A DNA stretch of 64,000 nt from Faecalibacterium sp. An121 (GTDB taxonomy: Bacteria; Bacillota; Clostridia; Oscillospirales; Ruminococcaceae). The notes beneath the pieces are model-generated. The model was not told where the DNA came from and ran no database searches. It was given only the letters and a program-made list of their open reading frames with translations. Location of the stretch: contig NZ_NFLM01000007.1 of assembly GCF_002160915.1 (NCBI RefSeq), positions 62,001-126,000 on the forward strand. The letters run 5' to 3'. Shown here piece after piece: positions 18,663 to 27,982 of this stretch (position 1 is the first letter of the stretch; each line of letters begins with the position of its first letter). Made by a program: the position numbers and the translations under genes.

Positions 18663-19343
18663 ATGTTTGGCAAACCCAAGAAATCGAAATCTTCTTACGG
18701 CATCGTGGGCCTGGGCCGCTTTGGCAGCGCCCTGGCCATCGAGCTGGCCGAGGCCGGCGAGGACCTGGTGGTCCTGGACCAGGACGAAGAAAAGGTGCGG
18801 ATGCTGCGGGATTACACTGAGAGCGCCTATGTGGTCAAAAACCTGGACAAAAAGACCCTGGAGGAGACCGGTATCCAGAACTGCGACGTGGCCGTGGTGT
18901 GCATTGGCGAGAAGATGGACGTCTCGATCCTGACCACCCTCCATCTGGTCAGCATGGGCATCCCCACCGTCATCGCCAAGGCTGCCAGCGAGGAGCAGGG
19001 CCAGGTCCTGCGCAAGCTGGGCGCCCAGGTGGTATATCCCGAACACGACATGGCCATCCGCCTGGCCCATCGCCTGGAGACTACCGGTATGCTGGACTTT
19101 GTCCAGCTCAGCGAGCAGGTCAGCATCTCCAAGCTGGAGGTCCCCTCCAAGATGATCGGCCGCACCGTTGTGGACGTCAATCTGCGCGGCCGCTTCGGCC
19201 TGAACATCATCGCCATTGAGAATGGCGGCAAGGTCAACGAGTCGGTCGGCCCCGACACCGCCTTCAAGGAGGGGGATATCCTCTTTGTGTCCGGCGATAA
19301 GAACGGCGCCAACCGCCTGCTGGACTGGCTGAACAACCAGTAA
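18663..19343 (+). CDS. ktrA: Potassium transporter regulatory subunit (KtrA/TrkA)
   Basis: Cytoplasmic gating ring protein for KtrB. The 226-aa protein has an N-terminal RCK Rossmann domain (YGIVGLGRFGSALA, then the acidic strand-end VVLDQDEE that recognises adenine nucleotides) and a C-terminal RCK_C domain (from about residue 150, LEVPSKMIGRTVVDVNLRG). RCK_C domains of this family can bind c-di-AMP; whether this one does is not visible. Ends just before a terminator. Confidence 0.95.
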   Translation: MFGKPKKSKSSYGIVGLGRFGSALAIELAEAGEDLVVLDQDEEKVRMLRDYTESAYVVKNLDKKTLEETGIQNCDVAVVCIGEKMDVSILTTLHLVSMGIPTVIAKAASEEQGQVLRKLGAQVVYPEHDMAIRLAHRLETTGMLDFVQLSEQVSISKLEVPSKMIGRTVVDVNLRGRFGLNIIAIENGGKVNESVGPDTAFKEGDILFVSGDKNGANRLLDWLNNQ

Positions 19344-19351
19344 CTGCGATT

Positions 19352-19385
19352 CCCTGCCTTTCTGCCTGAAAGACAGGGGATTTTT
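19352..19385 (+). terminator. Rho-independent terminator after ktrA
   Basis: CCCTG-CTTTC pairs with GAAAG-CAGGG around a short loop and is followed by GATTTTT. Confidence 0.8.
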
Positions 19386-19456
19386 GCATCCGTCTGCAAT
19401 CTTTTCCCATTCCGGGACGTATGGGGAAAAAGAAGTTTGGAAAAGGAGGGATCCGT

Positions 19457-19735
19457 ATGAAACCGAACCGGGCGCGCAGCCTGTCCAGGACCCTTTTGTA
19501 CGTTCTGCTTGGCCTTCTTGTGGTCCTGCTGCTGGCCCTCCAAACCGAGGATGTCCGGATCTACGGGGCGCCGCTCGCGCTGTCCATCGGGGTCGGAGCT
19601 GCTTACAGCATCGTGCTCTTCCGCTGGTGGCGCTGCCCCCACTGCGGCAAGCGGCTGCCCGATTTCGGGCTATACGCCCGCAGCCACATGATCACCCACT
19701 GCCCCTACTGCGGCGGGGCCATCGACGAGGCATAA
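19457..19735 (+). CDS. Small membrane protein with C-terminal zinc ribbon
   Basis: A 92-aa protein with two membrane segments (about residues 12-30 and 40-55) and a C-terminal zinc ribbon of CPHCGKRLP and CPYCGGAIDEA with four Cys. Starts at the ATG 7 bases after AAAAGGAGGG. No named family recognised; such proteins are common uncharacterised membrane proteins in clostridia. Bounded by terminators on both sides. Confidence 0.75.
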   Translation: MKPNRARSLSRTLLYVLLGLLVVLLLALQTEDVRIYGAPLALSIGVGAAYSIVLFRWWRCPHCGKRLPDFGLYARSHMITHCPYCGGAIDEA

Positions 19736-19740
19736 ACAAA

Positions 19741-19780
19741 GCCGGCCCCCTGCCGTTTTGGCTGGGAGCCGGCTCTTTTT
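19741..19780. terminator. Bidirectional terminator between the zinc-ribbon gene and polC
   Basis: GCCGGC (19741-19746) and GCCGGC (19768-19773) form the stem, followed by TCTTTTT on the plus strand and TTTGTTTA on the minus strand, serving two convergent units. Confidence 0.85.
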
Positions 19781-19789
19781 GCATGGTTT

Positions 19790-22700
19790 TCAGAAGAAGC
19801 TCACCTGGCTGCTCTCGGGCAGGTCCCCCAGAGCGCCCACCTGGCGCAGCTTGTCGATGACGGCGCTGGAGACCCCGGCCGCCTGCTGCAGCTCCTCCAC
19901 CGAGAGGTAGTCCTCGCCGTGGATGGTGACATTCTCGAGGGCCAGGGCGGCGGTGGCGCCCAGGCCCTTGATGGCCGCAAAAGGCAGACGCACCTTGCCG
20001 TCCTCGATGACATAGCGGGTGCCGCGGCTCTTGCCGATCTGGATGGGCAGGAACTGATAGCCCCGCATCAGCATCTCATTGACCAGCTGCAGCGACACCA
20101 GCAGATCCTCGTCCTTGGCGTTCTTCTCCTCTTTCAGGCGGCGGTTGACCTCGTTCATGTGGGCGCGGGCCACATCGGTGCCGCCCACGGCGGCTTCGTA
20201 ATCGATGTCATCCCCGCGCACGGTGAAATAGACCGCGTAGAACGCCTGGGGATAGTAGATCTTGTACCACATCAGCCGGATGGCGCTCATCAGGTAGGCC
20301 ACCGCGTGGGCCTTGGGGAACATATACTTGATCTTGCGGCAGGATTCGATGTACCAGTCGGGCACGTCGTGCTCCCGCATGGCCTCCTCCCAGCCGGGTT
20401 TGAAGCCGCCCTTGGCCACTTTGCCCTTGCGGACGTCCTCCATGATGTCAAAGGCCATCTTGGGCTCCAGGCCCTTGCGGATCAGGTACAGCATGATGCT
20501 GTCACGGCAGCCGATCACTTCGGCAATGGTACAGGTACCGCTGCGGATCAGCTCGTCGGCGTTGTTGGTCCACACGTCGGTGCCGTGGGACAGCCCCGAA
20601 ATCTGGATCAGCTCGGAAAAGTTCTTGGGCTTTGCCTCCACCAGCATCTGGCGCACAAAGTTGGTGCCCATCTCGGGGATGCCGAAGGTGCCGGTCTGGC
20701 TGTCGATCTGCTCGGGGGTGACCCCCAGCGCCTCGGGGCTGGTCAGCAGGCTGTATACCTTGGGATCGTTCATGGGGATGCTGTCCACCGGCACCCCGGT
20801 ATACTCCTCAAAATATTTGTAGAAGGTGGGCATATCGTGGCCCAGCTCGTCCAGCTTGAGAAGGGTATCGTGGAGGTATTTGAATTCGAAGTGGGTGGTC
20901 AGCAGGCCGCCGGCCACGTCGTCCGCCGGGTGCTGGATGGGGCAGAAATCGTAGATCTCGCTGGTGGCGGGCACCACCACCATACCGCCGGGGTGCTGGC
21001 CGGTGGTCCGCTTGACGCCGGTGCAGCCCAGGGTCAGACGGTTTTCCTCGGCGTGGTTGACCGTCTTGCCCCGCTCCTCCAAGTACCGCTTGACATAGCC
21101 ATAGGCGGTCTTGTCCTGGATGCCCGAGACGGTGCCCGCCTTAAAGACGTTCTCCTTGCCGAACAGCTCTTCCGTGTAGCGGTGGACGTTGCTCTGGTAT
21201 TCGCCCGAAAAGTTCAGGTCGATATCCGGCTCCTTGTCGCCGTAAAAGCCCAGGAAGGTCTCGAAGGGGATGTCGTGGCCGTCTACCAGCATGGGGGTGC
21301 CGCAGACCGGGCAGTCCTTGTCGGGCAGGTCAAATCCGTCCTCCACGCTGCCGTCGGTGATGAACTCGCTGTGCTTGCACTTGGGGCAGCGGTAGTGGGG
21401 CGGCAGGCTGTTCACCTCCGAGATACCCGAGAAGTGGGCCACGGCGGAAGATCCCACCGAGCCACGGCTGCCCACCTGGTAGCCGCCCGCGTTGGAGAAG
21501 GCCACCAGTTTGACCGCGATCACATACAGCACCGCATAGCCGTGGCCGCAGATGGAGTCCAGCTCCTTTTGCAGCCGCTCCTGCACCAGAGCGGGCAGGG
21601 GGTCGCCGTAGTCTTCCTTGGCCCGTTTCCAGGTGGCGTCCCGCAGCTGCTGTTCCGCCCCTTCGATGCTGGGCGGATAAGTGCCCCGCGGAATGGCACG
21701 GACGTTGTTGTCGATGACAGCCGCGATCTTGTTGGGGTTGGTAATCACGATCTCCCGGGCCTTTTCCGGGGGCAGGTAGTCAAACTGGGCCAGCATATCC
21801 TCGGTGGTGCGGTAATAGAGGGGAGGCTGGTGGTCGGCGTCCTTGTAGCCGCCGGCCGCCTGCATGACGGTGCGGTAGACGGCGTCCTCCGGTTCCTGGA
21901 AGTGGACGTCGCCGGTGGCGATCACCGGCTTGTGCAGATCCTCCCCCAGACGGATGATGGTGCGGTTGAAGTCCTTGATCTTCTCCACACTGTCCACCCG
22001 GCCCTCCCGGACCATATATTCGTTGTTGCCCAGAGGCTGCACTTCCAGGATATCGTAGTAGGCGGCGATCTTTTTCAGCTCCTCATAGGGACGCTCCTCC
22101 ACCACCGCACGGTACAGCTCTCCCGCCTCGCAGGCCGAGGTGAGCAGCAGCCCCTCCCGGTACTGGTTCAGCAGGCTGCGGGGCACCCGCGGCTTTTTGA
22201 AGAAGTAGTCCAGATGGGCCTTGCTGACGATCTTGTACAGGTTCTTCAGGCCGGCCTGGTTTTTGACCAGGATGATGATGTGGTAGTATTTTTTGCGCAG
22301 GACCTCCCGGTTGCCCCCCAGCCCGGTGTTGATCTCACCGATGGAAGCGATCTGCTTTTCTTCCAAATCCCGCAGCATGACGCAGAAGATGCGGCCCAAG
22401 GCCCCCGCGTCCTCGCAGGCCCGGTGGGCCTCGTAGGGAGGCAGCTCCAGGTGCTTGTTGATGGTGCCCTGCCTGTAATTGTGGAGGCCGGGGTACATGG
22501 TCTGGGCCATGGTCAGCGTGTCGATGTAGGTAGGGGCAAAGGCGATGCCGCTGCGGCCCGCCGCCGCCCGCAGAAACCGGATATCAAAGCCGTTGGCGTT
22601 GTGGGCCACCAGCACCCGGCCCCCGGCAAAGTCCAGAAAAGCCCGCAGGGCCTCCCCTTCCTCGGGGGCGTCCGCCACCATCTCGTTGGTGATGCCGGTC

Positions 22701-24079
22701 AGCTCGGTGATCTTGGGGGTGATGGCCTTGGGCGGCTTGACAAAGGTATCGAACTCCTCCACCACACGCCCGTCCCGCACCAGCACCGCGCCGATCTCGG
22801 TCAGGTATTCGCAGCCGGGGTCAAGGCCGGTGGTCTCGGTGTCAAAGACGCAGAACTCCCCGCTGAGGGGCTGGTCCTGGGCGCCGTAGACACAGGGCAC
22901 CATGTCATCCACAAAATAGGCCTCACAGCCGTAGATCAGCTTGAAGTCCGGGTCGGCCTTGTGGATATCATCGGCGGCCAGCATGGCCTCCGGGTAGCCC
23001 TGGCACACCCCGTGGTCGGTGATGGCGATGGCGCGGTGTCCCATCTTGTGGGCCAGCCGGACGATCCCGCCCGGGTCACAGAAGCCGTCCAGGGCCGACA
23101 GCTTGGTGTGCAGGTGCAGCTCCACCCGTTTTTCGGGGGCGTGGTCCTCCCGGCGGCGGCGCTCTACGATCATCACATCGTAGGGATAGACGATGTAGTC
23201 GTGCTCATATTTGTCGTAGCTGCAATCCCCCCGCACCAGCAGGGTGGTGCCGTTTTTCAGGCCCTCCCACTTGGAGCAGTCCTCCCCCTCCTGGGCGCGC
23301 ACCTTGAGGCAGATGGAGCCGGTATAATCGGTGATGGACACCGAATAGATCTTGCGGAAGCTGCCCTTGACCTCGGTGGCGAACACGTCGCCCCAGATCA
23401 TGCACTTGCCGCCCTCGCCTCCCAGGTCTTTGAGGGGGACCAGGTCTTTGGGCTTGAAGGTCTTGCCGTGGAAGATCTGCACCGGCTTGTCGGTCAGGTC
23501 CAGCCCTTCCACCTGGATGGGAGGCGCCGTGCGCTTGGCCTCGAACTGGATCACCGGCGGGGCAGCCTTTTCCTCCAGCTTCTTTTCCAGGGCCAGACGC
23601 TCCTCTGCGCCCGCGGCGGAACGCAGGGTCACCTGGGGCTTTTCGCCGGTGTGGGCCTCGATGCGGGCGGCCAGCATCTCGTCGAACTTCAGATCGTGCA
23701 GAAAGCCTGTGCCGCCCCGCACCCCCACCGTGATGCAGCTGCCCTCCAGCTGCAGGGTGCACCGGTCCAGAAAGCCGTTGATGGGCACCCCGTCCTTTTT
23801 CATTTCTTCAAAAATGGCGCGCAGTTCCTCTTCATCCAAAGTGTCATAGGGGTACTGGTTGAAGATCATCAGCTCATACCCCTCGTAGTCGGGCTGCAAA
23901 GACGCCAAAAGCCGCGCACACAGGCCCTTGTCCAGCGGCGCGGCACTTTTCAGTGTAAAGATCACCTTCTGCTCGACCCGCAGCATCAGGGCGTGCTCCA
24001 CCAGGACTTTGCCAAAGCAGGCGGCAAAGTCAGGGTCGGCCATGAACTGGGGCCACAGCTGGGATACCAGTGGTTTCAA
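19790..24079 (-). CDS. polC: DNA polymerase III subunit alpha, PolC type
   Basis: Replicative polymerase of Bacillota. The 1429-aa protein has the N-terminal region (1-190), an OB fold (about 200-300), the PHP domain opening at HLHTKLSALDG (about 320), an inserted DnaQ-type proofreading exonuclease (FDTETTGLDPG at about 415, HNANGFDIRFL, HRACEDAGALGRI), and the C-family polymerase core with the catalytic acidic triad region PDIDLNFSGE. A Cys4 zinc site (CPKCKHS and CPVCGTP) precedes the core, as expected in PolC. Last gene of the pyrH operon; its ATG overlaps the stop of the acetyltransferase gene. Confidence 0.98.
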   Translation of the reverse strand: MKPLVSQLWPQFMADPDFAACFGKVLVEHALMLRVEQKVIFTLKSAAPLDKGLCARLLASLQPDYEGYELMIFNQYPYDTLDEEELRAIFEEMKKDGVPINGFLDRCTLQLEGSCITVGVRGGTGFLHDLKFDEMLAARIEAHTGEKPQVTLRSAAGAEERLALEKKLEEKAAPPVIQFEAKRTAPPIQVEGLDLTDKPVQIFHGKTFKPKDLVPLKDLGGEGGKCMIWGDVFATEVKGSFRKIYSVSITDYTGSICLKVRAQEGEDCSKWEGLKNGTTLLVRGDCSYDKYEHDYIVYPYDVMIVERRRREDHAPEKRVELHLHTKLSALDGFCDPGGIVRLAHKMGHRAIAITDHGVCQGYPEAMLAADDIHKADPDFKLIYGCEAYFVDDMVPCVYGAQDQPLSGEFCVFDTETTGLDPGCEYLTEIGAVLVRDGRVVEEFDTFVKPPKAITPKITELTGITNEMVADAPEEGEALRAFLDFAGGRVLVAHNANGFDIRFLRAAAGRSGIAFAPTYIDTLTMAQTMYPGLHNYRQGTINKHLELPPYEAHRACEDAGALGRIFCVMLRDLEEKQIASIGEINTGLGGNREVLRKKYYHIIILVKNQAGLKNLYKIVSKAHLDYFFKKPRVPRSLLNQYREGLLLTSACEAGELYRAVVEERPYEELKKIAAYYDILEVQPLGNNEYMVREGRVDSVEKIKDFNRTIIRLGEDLHKPVIATGDVHFQEPEDAVYRTVMQAAGGYKDADHQPPLYYRTTEDMLAQFDYLPPEKAREIVITNPNKIAAVIDNNVRAIPRGTYPPSIEGAEQQLRDATWKRAKEDYGDPLPALVQERLQKELDSICGHGYAVLYVIAVKLVAFSNAGGYQVGSRGSVGSSAVAHFSGISEVNSLPPHYRCPKCKHSEFITDGSVEDGFDLPDKDCPVCGTPMLVDGHDIPFETFLGFYGDKEPDIDLNFSGEYQSNVHRYTEELFGKENVFKAGTVSGIQDKTAYGYVKRYLEERGKTVNHAEENRLTLGCTGVKRTTGQHPGGMVVVPATSEIYDFCPIQHPADDVAGGLLTTHFEFKYLHDTLLKLDELGHDMPTFYKYFEEYTGVPVDSIPMNDPKVYSLLTSPEALGVTPEQIDSQTGTFGIPEMGTNFVRQMLVEAKPKNFSELIQISGLSHGTDVWTNNADELIRSGTCTIAEVIGCRDSIMLYLIRKGLEPKMAFDIMEDVRKGKVAKGGFKPGWEEAMREHDVPDWYIESCRKIKYMFPKAHAVAYLMSAIRLMWYKIYYPQAFYAVYFTVRGDDIDYEAAVGGTDVARAHMNEVNRRLKEEKNAKDEDLLVSLQLVNEMLMRGYQFLPIQIGKSRGTRYVIEDGKVRLPFAAIKGLGATAALALENVTIHGEDYLSVEELQQAAGVSSAVIDKLRQVGALGDLPESSQVSFF

Positions 24080-24597
24080 ATCGTTTCTCCTTCCAGCGGC
24101 TTTTCAAAGCAGGCAAAATCGGTGCCGTAGAGGCGGGCCAGCCCCACATAGACAAAGCCCTGCCCCTCATAGGCCCGCAGGGCCCGGCGGTTGTCCTTCG
24201 CCACCAGGATGCGGCAGCTGCGGCAGCCCATGCGGGCCAGCCGCGCCACGGCGTCGGCCAGCAGCCGCCCGCCCAGGCCCTGGTTTTCGTAGGGGGCCGC
24301 GGTCAGCAGGCGCACCACCTCGCCGGCGGGTTCCAGCCCCTTGGTCCAGAAGGTCTGGGCCTCGGTGCCCTCGTCCCCAAAGGTGAGGACGTAGGCCCCC
24401 ATCACCTGGCCCTCCGGGTCTTTGGCGCAGAACAGCCGCCCTTCGGCCTGGTCGGCCTCCAGGGTGGCCTGATCAGGGTAATCCTGGCTCCAGGGGCAGT
24501 CGGGCCGGGCTGCAGCCTGGCGGTAGTAGGGCAGCAGGGCCTCCAGGTCGGCCGGCGAAGCCGGGGCGAAGGTGCAGGGCGTTGCGTTCTCTCTCAT
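24076..24597 (-). CDS. GNAT family N-acetyltransferase
   Basis: A 173-aa protein with the acetyl-CoA loop ENQGLGGRLLADAV and the typical C-terminal NRRALRAYEGQGFVYVG segment. The target is not known. It overlaps ispG upstream by four bases (ATGA) and polC downstream by four bases, so it is fully embedded in the operon. Insertion of an acetyltransferase between ispG and polC is not part of the usual order and may be lineage-specific. Confidence 0.88.
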   Translation of the reverse strand: MRENATPCTFAPASPADLEALLPYYRQAAARPDCPWSQDYPDQATLEADQAEGRLFCAKDPEGQVMGAYVLTFGDEGTEAQTFWTKGLEPAGEVVRLLTAAPYENQGLGGRLLADAVARLARMGCRSCRILVAKDNRRALRAYEGQGFVYVGLARLYGTDFACFEKPLEGETI

Positions 24598-25640
24598 AGC
24601 TTGTAGATCTCCTCCATGAACTGGTCCAGGATGTTGTCCCCCGTCAGCTTGCGCACCGGCTGGCCATGGACGAACAGCACCGCCTCGTTTTTGCCGCCGG
24701 CAATGCCTATGTCCGCCTCCCGGGCCTCGCCGGGACCGTTGACCACACATCCCATCACCGCCACCTTGATGGGCTTTTTGTAGCCCTGCAGCCGGCGCTC
24801 CACCTCGTTGGCGATCTCGATGCAGGGGTATTGGGTGCGGCCGCAGGTGGGGCAGGTGATCACCTCAGGCCCTGCCACCGCGTAGCCCACCGCCCGCAGG
24901 ATGTTGAAGCCGGCCTCCACTTCCTTTTCGGGGTCGGCGGCCAGAGAGACCCGGATGGTGTCCCCGATCCCCTCCAGCAGCAGCCCGCCGATGCCCATAC
25001 CCGACTTGAGCAGGCCCATCTGGTAGGTGCCCGCCTCGGTGACCCCCACATGCAAAGGGTAATCCGTGACCGCCGACAACTGGCGGTAGGCCTCCATCAT
25101 CCGGGGCACATTCGAGCTTTTGATCGAGATGACGATATCCTCAAAGTCAAATTTTTCCAGCAGCCGCACATGGTACAGGGCGCTCTCCACCATGGCCTCG
25201 GGCACCGGAGCGCCGTATTTGGCCAGGATGTGCTTTTCCAGGCTGCCCCCGTTGACCCCGATGCGGATGGGGATGTGCCCGGCCCGGCAGGCCGTCACCA
25301 CTTCCTTGACCCGGTCATCGCTGCCGATGTTGCCGGGGTTGATCCGGATCTTGTCCACGCCCACCGCCGCGCAGGCCAATGCTGCACGGTAATCAAAATG
25401 GATGTCCGCTACAATGGGTATATCCACTGCCTTTTTGACCGCCTCGATGCACCGGGCATCGGCGGGGGTGGGGCAGGTCACCCGCAGGATCTGGCAGCCC
25501 GCCGCCGCGCAGCGCCTGGCCTGGGCCACATTGCCCGGGATATCGTCGATGGGGACGTTGAGCATGGTCTGCACCGCAATGGGATTGGACCCGCCGATGG
25601 CCATGCCGCCGATCTTGACTTCACGCTTGCGCACACGCAT
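24594..25640 (-). CDS. ispG: 4-hydroxy-3-methylbut-2-enyl diphosphate synthase (flavodoxin/ferredoxin)
   Basis: Penultimate enzyme of the MEP isoprenoid pathway, converting MEcPP to HMBPP with a [4Fe-4S] cluster. The 348-aa protein has the N-terminal TIM-barrel (GGSNPIAVQTMLNVP), RINPGNIG, and the cluster ligands in CPTCGRTQYPC and MGCVVNGPGEAREADIG. The start is the ATG at 25640 after GGGAGGTG; reading further upstream gives Pro/Gly-rich sequence overlapping rseP in another frame. Works with dxr in the same operon. Confidence 0.96.
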   Translation of the reverse strand: MRVRKREVKIGGMAIGGSNPIAVQTMLNVPIDDIPGNVAQARRCAAAGCQILRVTCPTPADARCIEAVKKAVDIPIVADIHFDYRAALACAAVGVDKIRINPGNIGSDDRVKEVVTACRAGHIPIRIGVNGGSLEKHILAKYGAPVPEAMVESALYHVRLLEKFDFEDIVISIKSSNVPRMMEAYRQLSAVTDYPLHVGVTEAGTYQMGLLKSGMGIGGLLLEGIGDTIRVSLAADPEKEVEAGFNILRAVGYAVAGPEVITCPTCGRTQYPCIEIANEVERRLQGYKKPIKVAVMGCVVNGPGEAREADIGIAGGKNEAVLFVHGQPVRKLTGDNILDQFMEEIYKL

Positions 25641-25657
25641 GGGCGCACCTCCCTTGT

Positions 25658-26788
25658 TCAAAAGCCGCCCGTGAACAGGCGGATCACGTCGTTGTAAGTG
25701 GCAAAGATCATCAGCCCGAACAGCAGGATGAAGGTGGCCACCGTCAGCCCCTCCTGCAGCCGCTGGGATACGGGCCGCCGGATGACGGCTTCCGCCGCCA
25801 GGAACACCAGCCTGCCTCCGTCCAGCGCCGGGATGGGCAGCAGGTTGAACACGCCCACGTTGACGGTGATCAGGACCAGCATCTCCAGCAGGTCGGTCAG
25901 GCCGTAGCTGGCCGCCTGGCTGATGGCCGACACGATGCCCACCGGCCCCGAGAGGTTGTTGATGCTCTCCCGCCCCCGCAGCAGGTCCACCAGGGTGGTA
26001 AAGATGATCCGCCCATAGTACAGTTCGCTGTTCAGGCTCTCTTTCCATACGTTTGCAGGCGTTTTCTCCAGAGCGTATACCACAAAACCGATGTCCATGT
26101 GGGTGCCGCCCGCCTCATCCTGGTAGGTATCGAACCGGACGCCGGGCAGCTCCACCCGCCGGCCGTCCCGCAGCACGGTGAAATCAGCCTGGGTGTTCCG
26201 GGTGCGCACCAGCTCATAGACGATGTCGTTGGCTATGAAGCAGCGCCGGCCGTTGACCGCCAGGATCTCGTCCCCGGGCTGCAGGCCGGTCTGGCCGCAC
26301 AGGGCGCCCTCCTCGATGCGGTAGATGACCCGGCTGGCGATGGGGTCGGAGCGGAAGGCGATCAGCCCCAGCAGCACCGCAAACCCCAGCACAAAGTTCA
26401 TCAGCGGGCCTGCCGCCATGACGATGGCCCGCTTCCAGACCGCCGCCTCAGGGAACGGGATGCCGGTGCGCTGCTCGGGCGGGATGGGATTCAGGCAGGC
26501 GTCCTCCTGGTCCCCGTCGTCCTCGCAGGCGTCCCGCTCCCGCTGAGCCTGCTCCGACTCGGGGCTGCCCTCCCCTTCCATGGCCACATAGCCCCCGATG
26601 GGCAGCAGCCGCAGGGTGTACTGGGTGCCCCCGGCGATCTTTTTCAGCAGGGCCGGGCCCATCCCGATGGAAAACTCATTGACCTGGATCCCCGAAAGTT
26701 TCGCCGCCGCAAAATGCCCGAACTCATGGATGGCGATGACCGCGCCGAACACCAGCAGGGACGCCAGAAAGGTTATCAGTATCGTCAT
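25658..26788 (-). CDS. rseP: Site-2 membrane zinc metalloprotease (RseP family)
   Basis: Cuts transmembrane segments of substrate proteins, often anti-sigma factors. The 376-aa protein has the zinc motif HEFGH near residue 21 in the first membrane helix, one central PDZ domain (about 165-255, GLQPGDEILAVNG), and the third zinc ligand region NLLPIPALDGGR before two last helices. An acidic, Glu/Asp-rich insert (about residues 80-105) in the cytoplasmic part is unusual. Operon position between dxr and ispG is classic. Confidence 0.94.
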   Translation of the reverse strand: MTILITFLASLLVFGAVIAIHEFGHFAAAKLSGIQVNEFSIGMGPALLKKIAGGTQYTLRLLPIGGYVAMEGEGSPESEQAQRERDACEDDGDQEDACLNPIPPEQRTGIPFPEAAVWKRAIVMAAGPLMNFVLGFAVLLGLIAFRSDPIASRVIYRIEEGALCGQTGLQPGDEILAVNGRRCFIANDIVYELVRTRNTQADFTVLRDGRRVELPGVRFDTYQDEAGGTHMDIGFVVYALEKTPANVWKESLNSELYYGRIIFTTLVDLLRGRESINNLSGPVGIVSAISQAASYGLTDLLEMLVLITVNVGVFNLLPIPALDGGRLVFLAAEAVIRRPVSQRLQEGLTVATFILLFGLMIFATYNDVIRLFTGGF

Positions 26789-26815
26789 AATGCTCCTTTG
26801 ATCACGCGTTGGCCC

Positions 26816-27967
26816 TCACAGGTGGCTGTGCACGAAAGCCCGGGCCATCCGGTCGCACTGGTACACGTCGGCCAGGTCGTAGCTGCCTCCAAAAGCGTCG
26901 CTGTCCACCACGGCCTCCACCAGACGGCCAATGTCCAGAAAGCCGATCTTGTCCTCCAGGAACAGCTTGACGGCCTCCTCGTTGGCGCCGTTGGCGGCGC
27001 AGGGCCCAAGGCCCCCCTTGGCGATGGCCTTTTTGCAGGCGGCCAGGCAGCGGAACGTCTCCTCATCGGCCACGTCGAAGGTCAGCACCTTGAGGGCCGC
27101 AAAGTCCAGCTCGGGGGCCACAGGGCCTCCCCGCTCGGGCCAGGTGAGGGCATACTGGATGGGGATACGCATATCCGGCACCCCCAGCTGGGCGATGATC
27201 GAATGGTCGCTGAACTGCACCGCCGAGTGGATGATGCTCTGGCGCTGGACCACGATCTGGATCTTTTCGGGGGGAAGGCCAAACAGCCACACCGCCTCGA
27301 TCAGCTCCAGGCCCTTGTTCATCAGGGTGGCGCTGTCAATGGTGATCTTGGCCCCCATGTTCCAGTTGGGGTGGCGCAGGGCATCCTCTTTCGTTTTGCC
27401 CCGCAGCTGGTCCGCTTTCATCCCAAAGAAGGGCCCGCCCGAGGCGGTGAGCAGGATCTTGGTGAGGGATCTGGCGCTGTGGGCGTCCTGCAAACACTGG
27501 AAGATGGCCGAGTGCTCGCTGTCTACCGGCAGCAGCTTGACCCCATGCCGGGCCACCGCCTGGGTGACCAGGTGCCCGCCGGTGACCAGGCTCTCCTTGT
27601 TGGCCAGGGCCAGGTCATGGCCGTTCTCGATGGCCGCCAGGGATGCGCCCAGCCCGGCGATGCCCACCACACTGTTCAATACCACGTCGGGGCCGTCCAT
27701 GGCGGCCAGCTGCCGCAGCCCTTCGGCCCCGCGCAGCAGCACCGGCGCGCCGGCACGGCCAGCCAGGGCGCCCTCCAGACGGCCGGCAGCGTCGGGGTCG
27801 GTGACGCACACCACCTTGGGATGGAACGTCTCGATCTGCCGCAGCAGCAGATCGGTGCGGCTGTGGGCCGACAGGCCGAACACTTCATACCCCTGGGCCC
27901 GGATCACATCCAGGCTCTGGGTGCCGATGGAACCGGTGGAACCCAGCAGGGTGATCTTTTTTGGCAT
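26816..27967 (-). CDS. dxr: 1-deoxy-D-xylulose 5-phosphate reductoisomerase
   Basis: Second enzyme of the MEP pathway, making MEP from DXP with NADPH. The 383-aa protein has the NADPH motif GSTGSIGTQSLDV at residues 8-20, the substrate loop region VDSEHSAIFQCL and LTASGGPFFG, and ANGANEEAVKLFLE near the C-terminus. Normal length. Sixteen bases separate it from cdsA. Confidence 0.97.
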   Translation of the reverse strand: MPKKITLLGSTGSIGTQSLDVIRAQGYEVFGLSAHSRTDLLLRQIETFHPKVVCVTDPDAAGRLEGALAGRAGAPVLLRGAEGLRQLAAMDGPDVVLNSVVGIAGLGASLAAIENGHDLALANKESLVTGGHLVTQAVARHGVKLLPVDSEHSAIFQCLQDAHSARSLTKILLTASGGPFFGMKADQLRGKTKEDALRHPNWNMGAKITIDSATLMNKGLELIEAVWLFGLPPEKIQIVVQRQSIIHSAVQFSDHSIIAQLGVPDMRIPIQYALTWPERGGPVAPELDFAALKVLTFDVADEETFRCLAACKKAIAKGGLGPCAANGANEEAVKLFLEDKIGFLDIGRLVEAVVDSDAFGGSYDLADVYQCDRMARAFVHSHL

Positions 27968-27982
27968 AGCTGTCCCCTCCTT

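Noticed and set aside
19919-24130. 1403-codon open frame opposite polC
   Set aside because: Antisense shadow of a strongly conserved gene.
24594-26048. N-terminally extended ispG
   Set aside because: The extension overlaps rseP in another frame, is Gly/Pro-rich, and the ATG at 25640 has a good ribosome site and family-typical start.
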